Assembly (NCBI GenBank): GCA_030407315.1
Contig: JALQPE010000840.1
Span: 1 to 64,000 of the forward strand
Origin: Asparagopsis taxiformis
Taxonomy: Eukaryota; Rhodophyta; Florideophyceae; Bonnemaisoniales; Bonnemaisoniaceae
DNA length: 64,000 nucleotides
Reading direction: 5' to 3'
Shown here piece after piece: positions 1 to 10,575 of the stretch. The number at the start of each line of letters is the position of its first letter. The stretch's first letter is position 1. A program made the position numbers and the translations under genes. Below the pieces are notes generated by a model. That model was not told where the DNA came from and made no database searches. It worked only from the letters and a program-made list of their open reading frames with translations.

Positions 1-1613
1 TCTCCATACTACCGTATGTGTTGGCGTCAAGTGCTGATTCCACTTTGTTGCTTCTTCCTATGCGGTGATATCGCTTCAGATTCTCCATCTGATTGTTCAT
101 GAAATTCTACTCCCACCGCTTCGTAGTCCACAACCTCTCTGTTGCTCCTTCGCCACTGTGTCGGTGGCTGACCCCCGGACATTAACTTACTTCCCATCAG
201 AAATTTTCATGTTCGTAGGAAAACAAGGGTAATTCCTTTCAGGATAGCATCATATAACAATCTGCCTTCCGCACCACCATTTTCTCGTGCCTTGGCTTCA
301 ACAGCATCCGAGTACCGCCACTTTGATACTTCCATCACTGCATATCCTTTTCCTCCGTCGTCAACCTCACAATTGCATCACCACATCCTTTCCATTGTGC
401 TCCACCACATCAGCGTGTACACGCCATCTCCTCTGTCTACATCGATGCGGTCTCCCACTGACGGCTTCCACTGCAGACAGGATACTGCTCAGGAAGTTTG
501 ATTCCCAAACAGTAGCCTTCCACCATATTGCGTCATCACACCCACTTGGAACCATACGTCTTTCGCGAGCCGACACAGGGATGCATCTACGGCCGCTGCT
601 CGCTCACGCTCACGGCCAGCTTTCGCTTTTTCGCTCTGTCGCCTAATTCGCAATGATTCACGCCTAGTCATAGTTGCTCCACAAAATTAAGATACTACAA
701 CGCACTATCTGCAATTTTGTTAGGACAAGTCTTCGTCGACTTCTTCACTAGATACTACTTCACCATGTCTGTAACGTCCAATTTTTTCATTTTTATAGTA
801 TGATACGAAATCACTACCTTGTTTCCTACTGCCATACAAGTTGTCAAACACTCTACTACTGCGTTCAAGATACTAGTCACGCTTAAAGCCAGGCCGGAAC
901 TCACTATTCAGGTCAATCTTGTGTATGCAGGAGTGACTTTATTACAAAATTTAGCGACTTCGACAATAACTATGCCGTAGTATCTGTGCTAAAATCAACT
1001 TAGATGGTGCCATTCTTTACTAAGTAATACTACAGAAACTAAACTCAAGTACAATTATCTACTCTTTCGACCGTACCCTACCTATGGTACAACAATGGCC
1101 ATATCGAGATTAGCTAGTTAACGTCATACACTCTGCATTTCGCCTCTTCCATATGATATATTATTCCTCATGGACGCCCAAAACGTGACGCTATCGAAGG
1201 GTATGGCGCGCTGGAACAGTCAGTACCAGTCCATCACTCTAGCCTCACTACAATGCTACGAATGCCATCTGTACTACAGACCGGCGTAACCATCCAAGTT
1301 CATGGTTCGAGTCCAACATGGTACTGTCACACATATGGTTCCCTCGTTTCGTCATTCCAGCATGGAAATTATAAAAATCGTGGAATATGCCACCTCCGGT
1401 CACTGTCATGACCAACGCGACGTGTCCTTGTCCTTTCCATTGTTATTTTTCCGTACAGTACTGGAAAATTCCACCATGTCACGGTGCTTATACCCACTCC
1501 CACGGCGCAGTTTCATTCCACTATATTCTTTACGGTATTTCCACTACTTATCTATGGCACGGCGCCGGTAATTTCTGGGATTTTTTGATGGTTTGTTATT
1601 CCACTAATTTCTA
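1..1613. other. No gene recognised
   Basis: This stretch is AT-leaning with only short overlapping frames, none longer than about 120 codons. None has a recognisable domain, a convincing start context or a splice pattern. The frame at 287-646 is compositionally odd and overlaps others on both strands, so I treat it as chance. I see no terminal repeat or tRNA here. It may be the promoter and intergenic region of the gene that begins at 1614, or decayed repeat sequence. Confidence 0.5.
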
Positions 1614-2984
1614 ATGGTCCAGACCATGAAATTTGCTGGTTTTTCAAAAAATTGCTTATCCTGTGACGGACTGCATCGTCTCAATGCTATGCATAGCATT
1701 GCCGATGACTTCACGCGCCTCACCCGTATGCACAGAACCAAGCTGCCACAGGACGCAAACCGCTTGCGCTGGGTTACTCAGCCTCTGGATGTGTACTACC
1801 TTCGCCGCAAGGACGACAGTGATCTTCAGCCTCATGAGATCATCCACAAGAGTGCAGAGTCGAACCATACGACTGGGACGCAACTGACGGAGCGCTCCCT
1901 GGTTCGAATCTTGTCGTCCATCCAGCAGTTCATCCGTACGATTGCTGTTGCAAATAACGTGGAAAACGCTGGCGACTTGCGTGAGTCTGATGTCATCCGA
2001 ACATTGTTCGAGGCGCAGTTCATGGGGATGATGAATTCAACGAACACGGCCCGGCGGTGGACGCGTTTGGCTATAGCAACGCTGAAGCATCCTGTTCTCG
2101 ACGAAGTGTTGCGTGAGCTGAACAATTCCGAGCGCCGCAACGAGATTGGGATAACGCACCTGGACCACAAGATAGTGCGCGAGTTGCTGGAAGAAAACTT
2201 TGTCTTCGTCTTGCGTGGTCTTCCGGAGTACTTGAACCCTGCTCATGGTGGACGTCCGGATGGACGCTTTGACGTGAACGACTTCTATACATACGTCCGT
2301 CGCGTGACTGCAATAGCAAATTCTCTGTACGCTGCGTTTGGGCGCCCAAAGAGTATTATGCGCAAGTCATTTCTGAGCACAGAGATGGCAATTGGGTCGG
2401 TTAAGCAGCCGAAGGAGTTGCAATGGCATCTCACCAATGCCATTGCAATGTATAGAGGGGACGACCGGAGCAGTGAGGTTCGAATGCGACGGAGAACCAC
2501 GCATTTACAGGATTTGGAAACGAACTTGAAAGAGTTTTTCAATCCGACATTGAAGAAGAAGACTAAGGCTCGACGCAAACGCCGCCCTTCTGCTGCCAAT
2601 GTGAGACTCACTCACAAGAAGCAGCGGAATGTCGAACATGAGCCTGCTTCGCATGGCATCCGCCGCCGTTCACAGCGACTTCGCTCGACGGGGAGCACAC
2701 GCCTCGAGGAAGAAGAGCCGTTGTGGTACAACAATCCGCCGGGGAAGAAGAGCAGGCCGTTGTTGATAAACCCACCGATCAACAACAAGCCACTGTTTCC
2801 GGTGATGAGGGTGACGAAGACTCCGCCCGTTCCCCCGATTCTGCCGTTGAGATTGTCCCCCAAGATAACCAACGTGCTGGTGCGACTCCCTCCAACCAAG
2901 AATCTGTCCATACCGCTTCGGACGAGGAAGACAAACAGGGTGCAGACGAGGGCCAAGTCGAAAGCAAGGGGGTCCGCGAAGTGA
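1614..2984 (+). pseudogene. N-terminal part of a broken gene of unknown function
   Basis: A 456-codon ATG frame that I do not recognise. Residues 1 to about 300 look like a helical, soluble protein with no signal peptide or membrane segment. Residues 300-370 are very basic (runs of KKK, RRKRR, RRRSQRLR), as in a nuclear-localisation or DNA-binding tail. From about codon 370 (near 2720) the frame changes character to Pro/Asn/Lys-rich sequence, while the frame starting at 2723 on the same strand shows an ordinary acidic linker. I infer that the natural protein crosses from this frame into the next one by a single frameshift near 2700-2725, and that everything after it here is out-of-frame translation. 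The true start could also be the Met at 1689. Together with the next entry it would form one protein of about 1000 residues. Confidence 0.5.
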
Positions 2985-4636
2985 CAATTACATTCACTGT
3001 TCCGGAAGGAGTGGAAGTCGATGAAGACGGTTACATCGTTCGTGACTCTCCATCTGAACACGACCTCCTGTTCGACGACCGTATGCCATCTCTTCCTGAC
3101 GATTTCGAAGTCAAAGACCGAGCCGAAGGGCATCATCTGGCGCAGCGTCCCGCGGACGTCATCGCATCGGTGAGGGTTGGCTGTCTGCCCCCGATTGAGC
3201 TCAGGTTGTTATTGGAGAGTGTGGAAATCGATGAGGAGGGCAGAGAGGTGAGGTATTTGAAGCAAGTGGCGATGGACCCTGTGTTTGAGGGGCTGCATGT
3301 TCCGGAACAACATCGGGCTCGTCATCTTGTTTTCGAGATCGACACCATCTATCCGATGTTTTTCGCAGCGTGGAAGATGGCTGCCAAGGCGATGTGTGAG
3401 CCTACATCGACGTTTCTACCCTCGAGGCTGGACTTCGCCCAGGTTGCGCGAATGTCTACAAGCTGGAAGGATTCGTATGAGGCCGGCACTGGTATGGCGT
3501 ACTTCCACAATTGCCGAACGGAAATCAACGAGCGAGGGTATACGGTGATGCACAATTTCGCGGATGTAAGCTACCTCGATGCGTCGGACAAGTTCCCATT
3601 TGACTTGGGTCTCATGGAAGAAATTCCTAACCAGGAATTGTTTCGGTACTTCTTGGGAACATGGGAGGGGGAGCAGGTGCACAAGGACCCTGGGAACCGG
3701 CAGCTGTGGAGTCCCATTGTCAATACTGGGGACGATGAAACAGATGAGAAGAACCGGAATGAGGGGAGGGCTCGCTTCACGTCTACGCGCCACTGCCTGG
3801 TTGACTAAGCCGAGAACGACGAGTCGCGTACCGACCGGTTCAAGTTTGTGACGCGGCGAGCCCTGCTGGATGTGTGGTTGGGAATCCTTTTCCGGCTGAT
3901 AGGGCTGGAGGAGTGCGGTTTACCGGGAGAAAAACTTGTCATGCCGGCATCTGGGGGACGGTTTTTGATAACGGGAAAGGGGTGTCCTCGGCAGGTCCCA
4001 CACAATGATTTCCCTGTTCCTCCTCGCGACCGCAAAGATCAACTTCCGGGTTACTTTGTTATTGCCAACGGAGATGACCCATTCCCTATCTGGGTGTGTC
4101 CAGGGTCCCACAAGTACGTCTTTTCCAAAGCGCTGGAATTAGATATGTACGCCAAGACGATGAAGCTGAAGAAGGTAATCGTTCCGCCACGTTCAGTCTT
4201 CATCGGTCACGGCTATGTACAACATGCCGGGGCAGGGCATGTCGACAGAGTTGTGTCACACACGACAACGAGGTATCACACGTATTTCAGGAATGCGTCG
4301 TATCCGATTCCCGACAATGTTTCGTTTGGTTTCATCAGGCGGTTGGGATTCGAAGAAGAAGTAATCGCCAATGCTCCGCGCCGGTCTGCCAGGCAAAGTC
4401 AACCGGCACCTGTCAATGTTCGCCACAAGACAGTTGTTCCCATCCCGGTCAAGAAAGATCGTAGGCCGAAGACAGGGCAGCTCGGAATGATGCGGATGAA
4501 GACGACAGAACCTCGCAAGGATATAATGCACACACCGGGTGGGGCCCCGATAGTGCCTCTTCTGCCGGGAGAACCTGGATATCTAGTTCCCTATTATACT
4601 GACGACGAAGAGGAAGAACAGTTTTCCGACGGCTAG
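2723..4636 (+). pseudogene. C-terminal part of the broken gene: Fe(II)/2-oxoglutarate oxygenase-like domain, in-frame stop
   Basis: One reading frame holds two open stretches, 2723-3808 and 3809-4636, separated only by a TAA at 3806-3808. The sequence on both sides reads as continuous protein. An acidic Asp/Glu/Gln-rich linker comes first, then a globular region. The last 260 codons resemble a phytanoyl-CoA-dioxygenase-type double-stranded beta helix: an HxD metal motif (H-N-D at 4001-4009), a CPGSH turn, a distal His in Q-H-A-G-A-G-H (4223-4225), and an Arg in T-T-R-Y-H (4271-4273) that would bind 2-oxoglutarate. In that family these residues bind iron and co-substrate. What this protein hydroxylates cannot be told. 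The stop and the upstream frameshift suggest a pseudogene, a mobile-element gene copy, or assembly errors. Confidence 0.5.
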
Positions 4637-4910
4637 ATAGCTTAACAACAACTACTTTAGGAAACAATTATCGAGAATATAATCATCTCCTTTATCACTT
4701 TCAATCTATGGACCTACTATAATGTACTTCCGTTCCATGCTTTCAAACTAGATTGTCCATTCCCTCGTGGGTTGGAGCATGATTTCCAGGACGATTCCCT
4801 CACATCTCTAGACTCGATAGTCTATGCTAGAAATAGCAGAACAATTGGGTTTGTACGTGCTTCATCGCCTACTTGCTTCCGGTAATGGGTGGACGTGCAC
4901 GATACACGAT

Positions 4911-4982
4911 CAACCTGAAATGGACGTCCGGTGGATGTCCAGCTCAGATGCATTGCTGGCCAGCCCAGAAATTCTACAATTC
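4911..4982 (+). repeat. Short direct repeat, copy 1
   Basis: About 72 bp beginning CAACCTGAAATGGACGTCCG and ending near AGAAATTCTA is repeated with few changes at 5299-5372 in the same orientation. It contains the palindrome GGACGTCC, which also recurs in the larger repeats at 6588-6993 and 9206-9613, so all four may be pieces of one dispersed family. Confidence 0.7.
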
Positions 4983-5050
4983 AGGGCAGAAAAAAATATT
5001 GCAAAAAACATCGATTTGGGCGGTCGATTGTGCCGTACGGCACACCCCCA

Positions 5051-5086
5051 TCTCAAAAACATGTTCACATGTGCATGTTTTTGAGA
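5051..5086. other. Perfect 13-bp inverted repeat (hairpin)
   Basis: The arms 5051-5063 (TCTCAAAAACATG) and 5074-5086 are exact reverse complements around a 10-base spacer. It lies in gene-free sequence and is followed by no coding frame. It could form a stable stem-loop in RNA or simply be a remnant of a small inverted-repeat element. Confidence 0.7.
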
Positions 5087-5298
5087 ATAGCCCAAATTTT
5101 AATTCAAATCATGGTGTCTAATTTGGCCACAACGGCCCCAGGCACCGGCCGCCGCCCCGAGTGGGGTTGTCACTGGCTTCTGTAAGCACTAACTGTAAGG
5201 CTAAATGGCGCCTAACGACGGGTCGATTTCAGGCTCAACACGTCAGGGACAGGTCTTGGTCCTTGTTCCATCATGGTCCCGCCCCACTCTCTCACGAC

Positions 5299-5372
5299 CA
5301 ACCTGAAATGGACGTCCGGTGGATGTCCAGCTCGATTGCACTGCTGGCCAGCCCAGAAATTCTAAAATTTCC
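5299..5372 (+). repeat. Short direct repeat, copy 2
   Basis: Second copy of the repeat at 4911-4982, offset by 388 bp. Both copies share the GGACGTCC palindrome and the block CTGGCCAGCCCAGAAATTCT. They diverge after the last AAATTCTA. Confidence 0.7.
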
Positions 5373-5725
5373 GAGAAATCAATTTGGTGGCCCAGCATCT
5401 CCTGTGCCGAAAATTCCCGCACTCACTTCTGATATACTATATCGTAGTAGTAGTAGTCTAGACGTCTTTCGCACTTGTACGCATCAGGGAAGGCGTCACG
5501 GAAGGTTGAGACTACGCTACTGGTGTACCGCGTCGTCCGAAATAGCGAGTAGTGTTTGTTGTATAGTTGTGGAGTATGCGTCTAGTGGTTTGTAAAGCTT
5601 GCAGAACGGGATAGGGATGTGGGTGGCCCTATTTTATGAATACATGAGTACCAATATTCAGGGGTGACAAAGCGGAAAGGCATAGGCTCATACATGTTTG
5701 AGATTGCATAGTAGAGAAAATATTT

Positions 5726-6587
5726 TCATCGAAATTTACATGGAGCTGATGGAGGTTTTAAGGATGAGGTATGAGAGGAAGAAAATTCTTCTGTGGTATG
5801 AGGATGTGTTCTAAGGGGGGATGGAATCCTGGGATGGTACAGGGGGAGGTGGAAATCTACGGAGTGCGGGTTTAGATTGGAGTGTGATTCGGAGAGGAGT
5901 GCCGACAAGCATATTATGGGGATTGGGGAGACGCTGCGGGGTGTTGGGGTAGTGAGGGCAGAGGAGGTGTTTAGGTGGGACCGTAGGAGGGTGCGGTTGA
6001 AGGCGCCGAGAGGAGGGGGTTTTAGGAAAGTGAGGAGAAAGAGGGGGAGGGGGTAGCGTCTGTTCTGGCTGTGGTGAGTGGGGATGTGATGGAGAAGAAG
6101 GGGGTTATTGTATTTGGGGAGGGAGGGGAGTGGGAGGATGGGTGCGAAGTGGAGGGTTGATATGTGGTTCAGAGCGGGGAGTTTTCTGGGGAGACGGCGG
6201 CGGAGCGGGAGCGTGGGCCGGTGGTGGTGGTGTATACGGCATCGAAGATGCGGATGGCGTGGGGGCATGGAGCAGGTCGGGTACGGGATGGGGAGTGAGA
6301 GGTTTTCGAAGAGTAAGCTGCAGGGAAGTTTGTGGAGAGGGCGAAGGAGAGGGGTTGAAGGTAGAGGAGAGAGGGTATTGAAGAACAATACGTTTCAAAG
6401 GTGATGGGGGAGAGCATGGTCGAGGAGATAAGGGGTGTTTTCCCTATTCTGAGGTAGTATGAGGACTGGTTATACGAAATCTGTACGGTAGAGCAGAAAA
6501 GTAGGTATGGAATGGAGGTGTGCACCGTGGAAGCGGGGATAGGTAGCTGAAAATGCGTGCTAGAGTGGTATTGGGGGTGTTTGAGGT
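5726..6587. other. Strand-asymmetric purine-rich tract, no credible gene
   Basis: The plus strand is strongly G/A-rich here (many GGGAGG and GAGGGG runs) and the minus strand correspondingly C/T-rich. Long open frames exist on both strands, for example 5726-6388 on the minus strand, but their products are Pro/Leu/His/Ser-rich and reflect composition, not domains. I see no gene. Confidence 0.55.
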
Positions 6588-6993
6588 ACAGTACGGGGGA
6601 GGTGAGCACCAACTGGAAGGGGGTGTGAGCGAGAGGATGAAAAAATTGAAGACAAAATTGGAGTCGACCGACAAGGAAAAATAGAGTGGTCGCCGTGATG
6701 GATGCGGACATCCATGTCGAGCACGGCGGCAGAAATTTCTGGGGTAGAAATTTTTGAATTTCTGAACCGGCGCCCGTCCTAGGTGGACATAGACATGGCG
6801 GAAGTCCATCCCGAGGGGGACATCCGTGGTACTAGAAACAATGAATGTCGCCCTAGTAATACTAGACGTACTAGACCGCATGGACGTCCGGTTCTAGGCG
6901 GACATCCAAAAATACTGGAGAACATGGACGTCCGCCTAGTAATACTAGGTGTACTAGAGGTTGTGGACGTCCGCGTCCATTTCCGAGAACACA
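6588..6993 (+). repeat. ~400-bp dispersed repeat, copy 1
   Basis: The stretch from ACAGTACGGG to GAACACAGACG matches 9206-9613 in the same orientation. The last ~270 bp differ at only about 14 positions by eye, while the first ~120 bp are more diverged. It is rich in GGACGTCC/GGACATCC and CTAGTAATACTAG palindromic motifs. Its right edge is the exact point where the minus-strand Gag frame loses retroelement similarity. It could be a non-autonomous element inserted into a copia copy, or one LTR of a degenerate element (see findings). Confidence 0.75.
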
Positions 6994-8343
6994 GACGAGA
7001 GTCCAAGTTCCGATAATGGTATGGGATGAGGATGGGTGGGGTCCCCAACTGTGATCGTAGTTATGTTTTGGAGGGGATATTTCAAAGGGGGTCCCCAATA
7101 TGTTACTGAGATGGGTAGCTGAGAGTATGCCACCAACGGAGCGTGGTGCACCTTCGTCCAAGATAGGGTTGGGATCCAAATGAGACTGTCTGGATCCCAT
7201 CAATGAAAAAGGTTTCGGGCTGTGGTTATCTCGCGCAGGGTCTGGGTTAGATCGCAACTTGGGGTTTCTTTCAGGGTCGTAAAAGCCACACTCTGGATCG
7301 CCTTTCCAGTGTCCATATTTTCCACATTCGTGGCATCTCGTATTGGACTTATCGCGCTGTGTATCTGTGTGTCGTCTTCGCTTCTTATTGAAAGGTTGGA
7401 TCGCGTTATTGGGATTTTTTGTTGATTTTTGTAGAGAAAGGAGGGCAGATTTCGGGGGTACAACATCGGGGACTCTCTTTTCTGCAGCATTTGTAGGTTC
7501 GCATTCGATTTGACTTAAAGCCAGGATTGCATCTTCGAGTCGTATATGGGAATATACGCGCTCCGTGTTTTTCGTTCGCATAGAAGTTTTGTCAATGGTA
7601 AGTAAGATCGTGTTGAGTTGGGATGCGTACCTGTTCATGTCTTCGGAGTGGATTCCCGTAGTATTTTCTTCAATTTTCTTGGCGAGTTCCAGGATGGAGT
7701 CGAAAGATTTTCTTGGTATGTTAATCGATTGCTGTGGTTCGGGGTTGTCTCGAAGCTGGGAATTCGTGGTGAGTTGCAGGATGAGATAGTCTTGGACGCT
7801 TTGAGGAAGGGCGGAGCTTTCTAAGAGAACCATGACGAATACTCGGTTGTCTTGATCAGCGGAAGTCTTGTGGCAGTGGTTCAGGTATTGTGAAACGAGG
7901 CCCTCGAAACGTTTCGCATAGTTATAGGGAGATTCCGAAATTTGGCGGCGGCATGTGTAAATATTTCGCATCATTTTAGAAATTCTTTTGATTGACTCAT
8001 GCGGAGAGTCTTTAGCGAGGAGATCAATGATATATGAGATAGCAGTGTCTTGTTCTTCATCAGTCGCGGCTTCTTCCATTACCAAATTTCCGGCATTAAT
8101 ATGAAATTCGATTTTGTGCTTGCTGGCGGTATCCACAGCCAGGTATATAGATTCTGCCAGAGCTTTCGATAGAGCATTAGCTTTAACGTCGCCACCCCGG
8201 GCTAGTTTCCGTACTAGCCGTACCCAGAGGCGCACATCGTTACGCCATTGAAACTTGTCTGATTGTGAGTTGAATTTTGGAGGTTGCATAATATCCCTTG
8301 GAGTTTCACGCCCTTCTGGGCCCATAACTGTTAAAACATCCAT
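6994..8343 (-). pseudogene. Ty1/copia Gag plus start of protease, 3'-truncated
   Basis: The frame runs on the minus strand from the ATG at 8343. An upstream GTG at 8406 is in frame but unlikely as a start. The first ~300 residues resemble copia Gag: a helical capsid-like region with spaced aromatic residues. A CCHC zinc knuckle (C-x2-C-x4-H-x6-C) lies at about 7288-7337. A retropepsin-like motif L-D-E-G-A-P-R-S then sits around 7140-7160, with Glu where active enzymes usually carry Thr or Ser. Gag packages element RNA and the protease would cleave the polyprotein. Similarity stops at the repeat boundary near 6993, although the frame stays open to 6871. No integrase or reverse transcriptase follows, so this is a fragment. 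Confidence 0.75.
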
Positions 8344-9205
8344 GTGGAATGACGCTAAAGGGTGGAATACTCTACAAGGTAGAAGAGTGGCAAATAGATT
8401 TGGCACGTAGCCGCTTCGCTCCTCTCTGTACCTTTTTTCTATAGCTAGTGTCTATGTAGAGACCTATTTATACACGCTCTGCTGCGCTCCTTGTGAGCCG
8501 CCAGATGAGCTCGCTGCCGCGCTCCAGCCCTATAAGAAAATGAATATGTACCCGTGATATGCCTCAGATGAACCTATGATGTACGTGATATCTTTACTGT
8601 GTGCAAGAGATATTTCTCTGATGTCCCAAAGATGAGCGTAAAGACATCTCAGGTCCATCTTTGGTATATCGCTATGCGGCCATCAGCTGAAGAGCGAGTG
8701 TTCCTTATCGGTACATCAGAGGAACACCATGTATGTCATATGTTCATCATACAGCCATCATTGGTACATCTTCAAGTCTTACTGGGCAGGTGAGCTGCCG
8801 GCTCAGCCATCAGTGGGTGATTCAAAGCTATGATGCTGATAATACCAGGGTAGCCGATGCTTGTAAACGGCGTCATCGTTCGGGAGTCTATTGGAGTTGG
8901 GCGGCGCCGACTCTGGGTGCTGAGCGTATAAGCTCCAGTAATCTGCATATGCCGACTTGCTGATAATAAAGTCATCAATCTTGCCCGCTTGAATATAAGC
9001 ACACTGACAGAGCCCGTATGTCAGTCGTGCAGTCACTCGGCGGTGACAGGCATATAATAATACAAGCTCCCATACAGCGATGGGCTCACACATTTGTTCT
9101 ATACACACGTGTGGCGAGTTAACACGTGTGACATAGCACACGTGTAGATATGGAACCTCCTTCCATTTACAGTGATGTCTCTCATACTAAGCCAGTTTAT
9201 CACAA
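8344..9205 (-). other. Possible 5' leader or LTR of the Gag fragment; no gene
   Basis: No coding frame of note. On the minus strand a TATA box (TATAAATA, plus positions 8465-8472) lies about 120 bp before the Gag ATG, which would suit an LTR promoter driving it. Several CACACGTGT motifs cluster at 9105-9145 close to a minus-strand TGTTAACTC that could begin an LTR. I cannot define both LTR edges, because no second copy lies in the window. Confidence 0.3.
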
Positions 9206-9613
9206 CAGTACGGGAAAAATGTGCACGAACTGGAAGGGGGGTGTGAGGGAGCAGTTGGAAAAATTAAAGAAAATATGGGAGTCGGCCAGGAGGGGAAAAG
9301 AGAGTAGTTACCGTGACGGACGCGGAAGTCAATTTACATGGTGGCAGAAATTTCTGGGCCCGAAATTTTTGAATTTCTGAACCGGCGCCCGTCCTAGGTG
9401 GACATAGACATGGTGGACGTCCATCCCGAGGGGGACATCCGTGGTACTAGAAACAATGAATGTCGTCCTAGTAATACTAGACGTACTGGACCACATGGAC
9501 GTCCGGCTCTAGGCGGACATCCAAAAATACTGGAGAACATAGACGTCCTTCTAGTAATACTAGGTGTACTAGAGGTTGTGGACGTCCGCGTCCATTTCCG
9601 AGAACACAGACGT
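9206..9613 (+). repeat. ~400-bp dispersed repeat, copy 2
   Basis: Second copy of the repeat at 6588-6993, same orientation. Its right end, again GAACACAGACG, abuts the 5' edge of the copia RNase H fragment at 9614. Both copies therefore end at the same base and both join retroelement coding sequence there. Confidence 0.75.
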
Positions 9614-9854
9614 AACAGCTTTCCGAAATGCTTACGAGACACTTGACATATCTGATATTGGATTCATCAGATCCGAATACAATCCTGCCGACGGGTTCAC
9701 AAAAGATTCAACGAACAAAAGCCTACAGAATATTGTTCAAACTGGTTTAAGTCTCCATCCTGTCGAACAATGGGTAATTCGTAATCCGCAAAGGGGCTCG
9801 TCCAAAAGCAGCAACAATTGCAATGAACCGAAAAGGAGGGAGTGTTCAGAATAA
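9614..9854 (+). pseudogene. Ty1/copia RNase H C-terminal fragment
   Basis: About 80 codons on the plus strand match the end of copia polyproteins: an I-S-D-I-G-F-I-R-S-E-Y-N-P-A-D-G-F-T-K motif, the hallmark of the RNase H tail, then a hydrophilic end. It lacks the reverse transcriptase that should precede it, because the repeat ending at 9613 replaces it. The frame closes inside the LTR start, as is usual in copia elements. Its orientation is opposite to the Gag fragment at 6994-8343, so the two are not parts of one intact element. Confidence 0.75.
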
Positions 9855-10416
9855 ACTGTATACTCTTACAGTAAATAAAAACTAGCTTATAGTATTACAC
9901 TATATTCCGTGCATAGAGGCTAGTTCTAGATGTGTGTAATCAACTCAAATCCTACACTATGGTCCTCTAGAAAATGTGCGGTTGTAGAAAGTACTACAGT
10001 TAGTTGCACTTCTATTGAAAATTGTAGCTTTACTTCATAGACACTTCTTCTAGAGAAGAATTAGTTTTTATGCGGGCTAACAGTAGCTGTAGACAGGTAG
10101 AAACTAATAGGAATGACGACCATTTACTATCTCTATGGTACCAACTTCCTAACATTACACTGTCTACCTCTGTTCTAGCTCTATCTAGCGAGGTTTTTGT
10201 CTGAGGCTAGACGACTTTTTCCCTCGTCACAAAGTAGATTTAAACTGGTCGATACCATCAGTTCGTAGGATTGAAAAGACCATCAACATTAAACTCTTCA
10301 TCTTCACCTCAACTACTCAACCTTCTACAGTAATTTTACTGTCAGGTAAACCTACACGTGTCTGTACTGCCGATCTAGGTCAACTGCTGACAATCTTTTT
10401 TGTTACTTTTACAACA
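9843..10416 (+). repeat. Probable 3' LTR of a copia element
   Basis: A purine run AAAAGGAGGGAG precedes TGTTCAGAATAA at 9843, the usual polypurine-tract/LTR junction. The sequence then runs without coding potential to TTTTACAACA at about 10416, giving TGTT...AACA termini and a length of 574 bp. The right edge is a best guess because no second LTR lies in the window. The next transposon begins 46 bp further on. Confidence 0.5.
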
Positions 10417-10462
10417 CTATCCATATGCCGGTAGTGAGGATGCAGCGAGTGTCACACGTGTA

Positions 10463-10574
10463 GGGATGACAATGTTACATGGCCTACGGATAATCTACCC
10501 CGCGGTACAGCGGGTATGCGCAAAGTGCTCCATCGGCTCTGGTCCTCTACATCTGACCAACCAGAGGTCTCCGT
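10463..10574 (+). repeat. Left terminal inverted repeat of the outer MULE
   Basis: This 112-bp segment is the reverse complement of 15850-15961 with only a handful of mismatches by eye. Outer end GGGATGACAATG, inner end GAGGTCTCCGT. The transposase frame closes 2 bp inside it. Confidence 0.85.
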
Positions 10575-10575
10575 C

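Noticed and set aside
1300..1320. tRNA box B (GGTTCGAGTCC)
   Set aside because: The flanking bases do not form a T stem and no other tRNA arm is nearby.
5726..6388. 220-codon minus-strand ORF
   Set aside because: Pro/Leu/His/Ser-rich product caused by the pyrimidine-rich strand; no domain or promoter.
6588..9613. Simple LTR pair around the Gag fragment
   Set aside because: Not adopted as the annotation because the copies lack clear TG...CA ends and the second abuts an RNase H tail of the opposite orientation; kept as one hypothesis in the findings.
10454..10462. Target site duplication of the outer MULE
   Set aside because: The left flank ACACGTGTA does not match the original right flank CATGTTATA at 20407-20415, so none is claimed.
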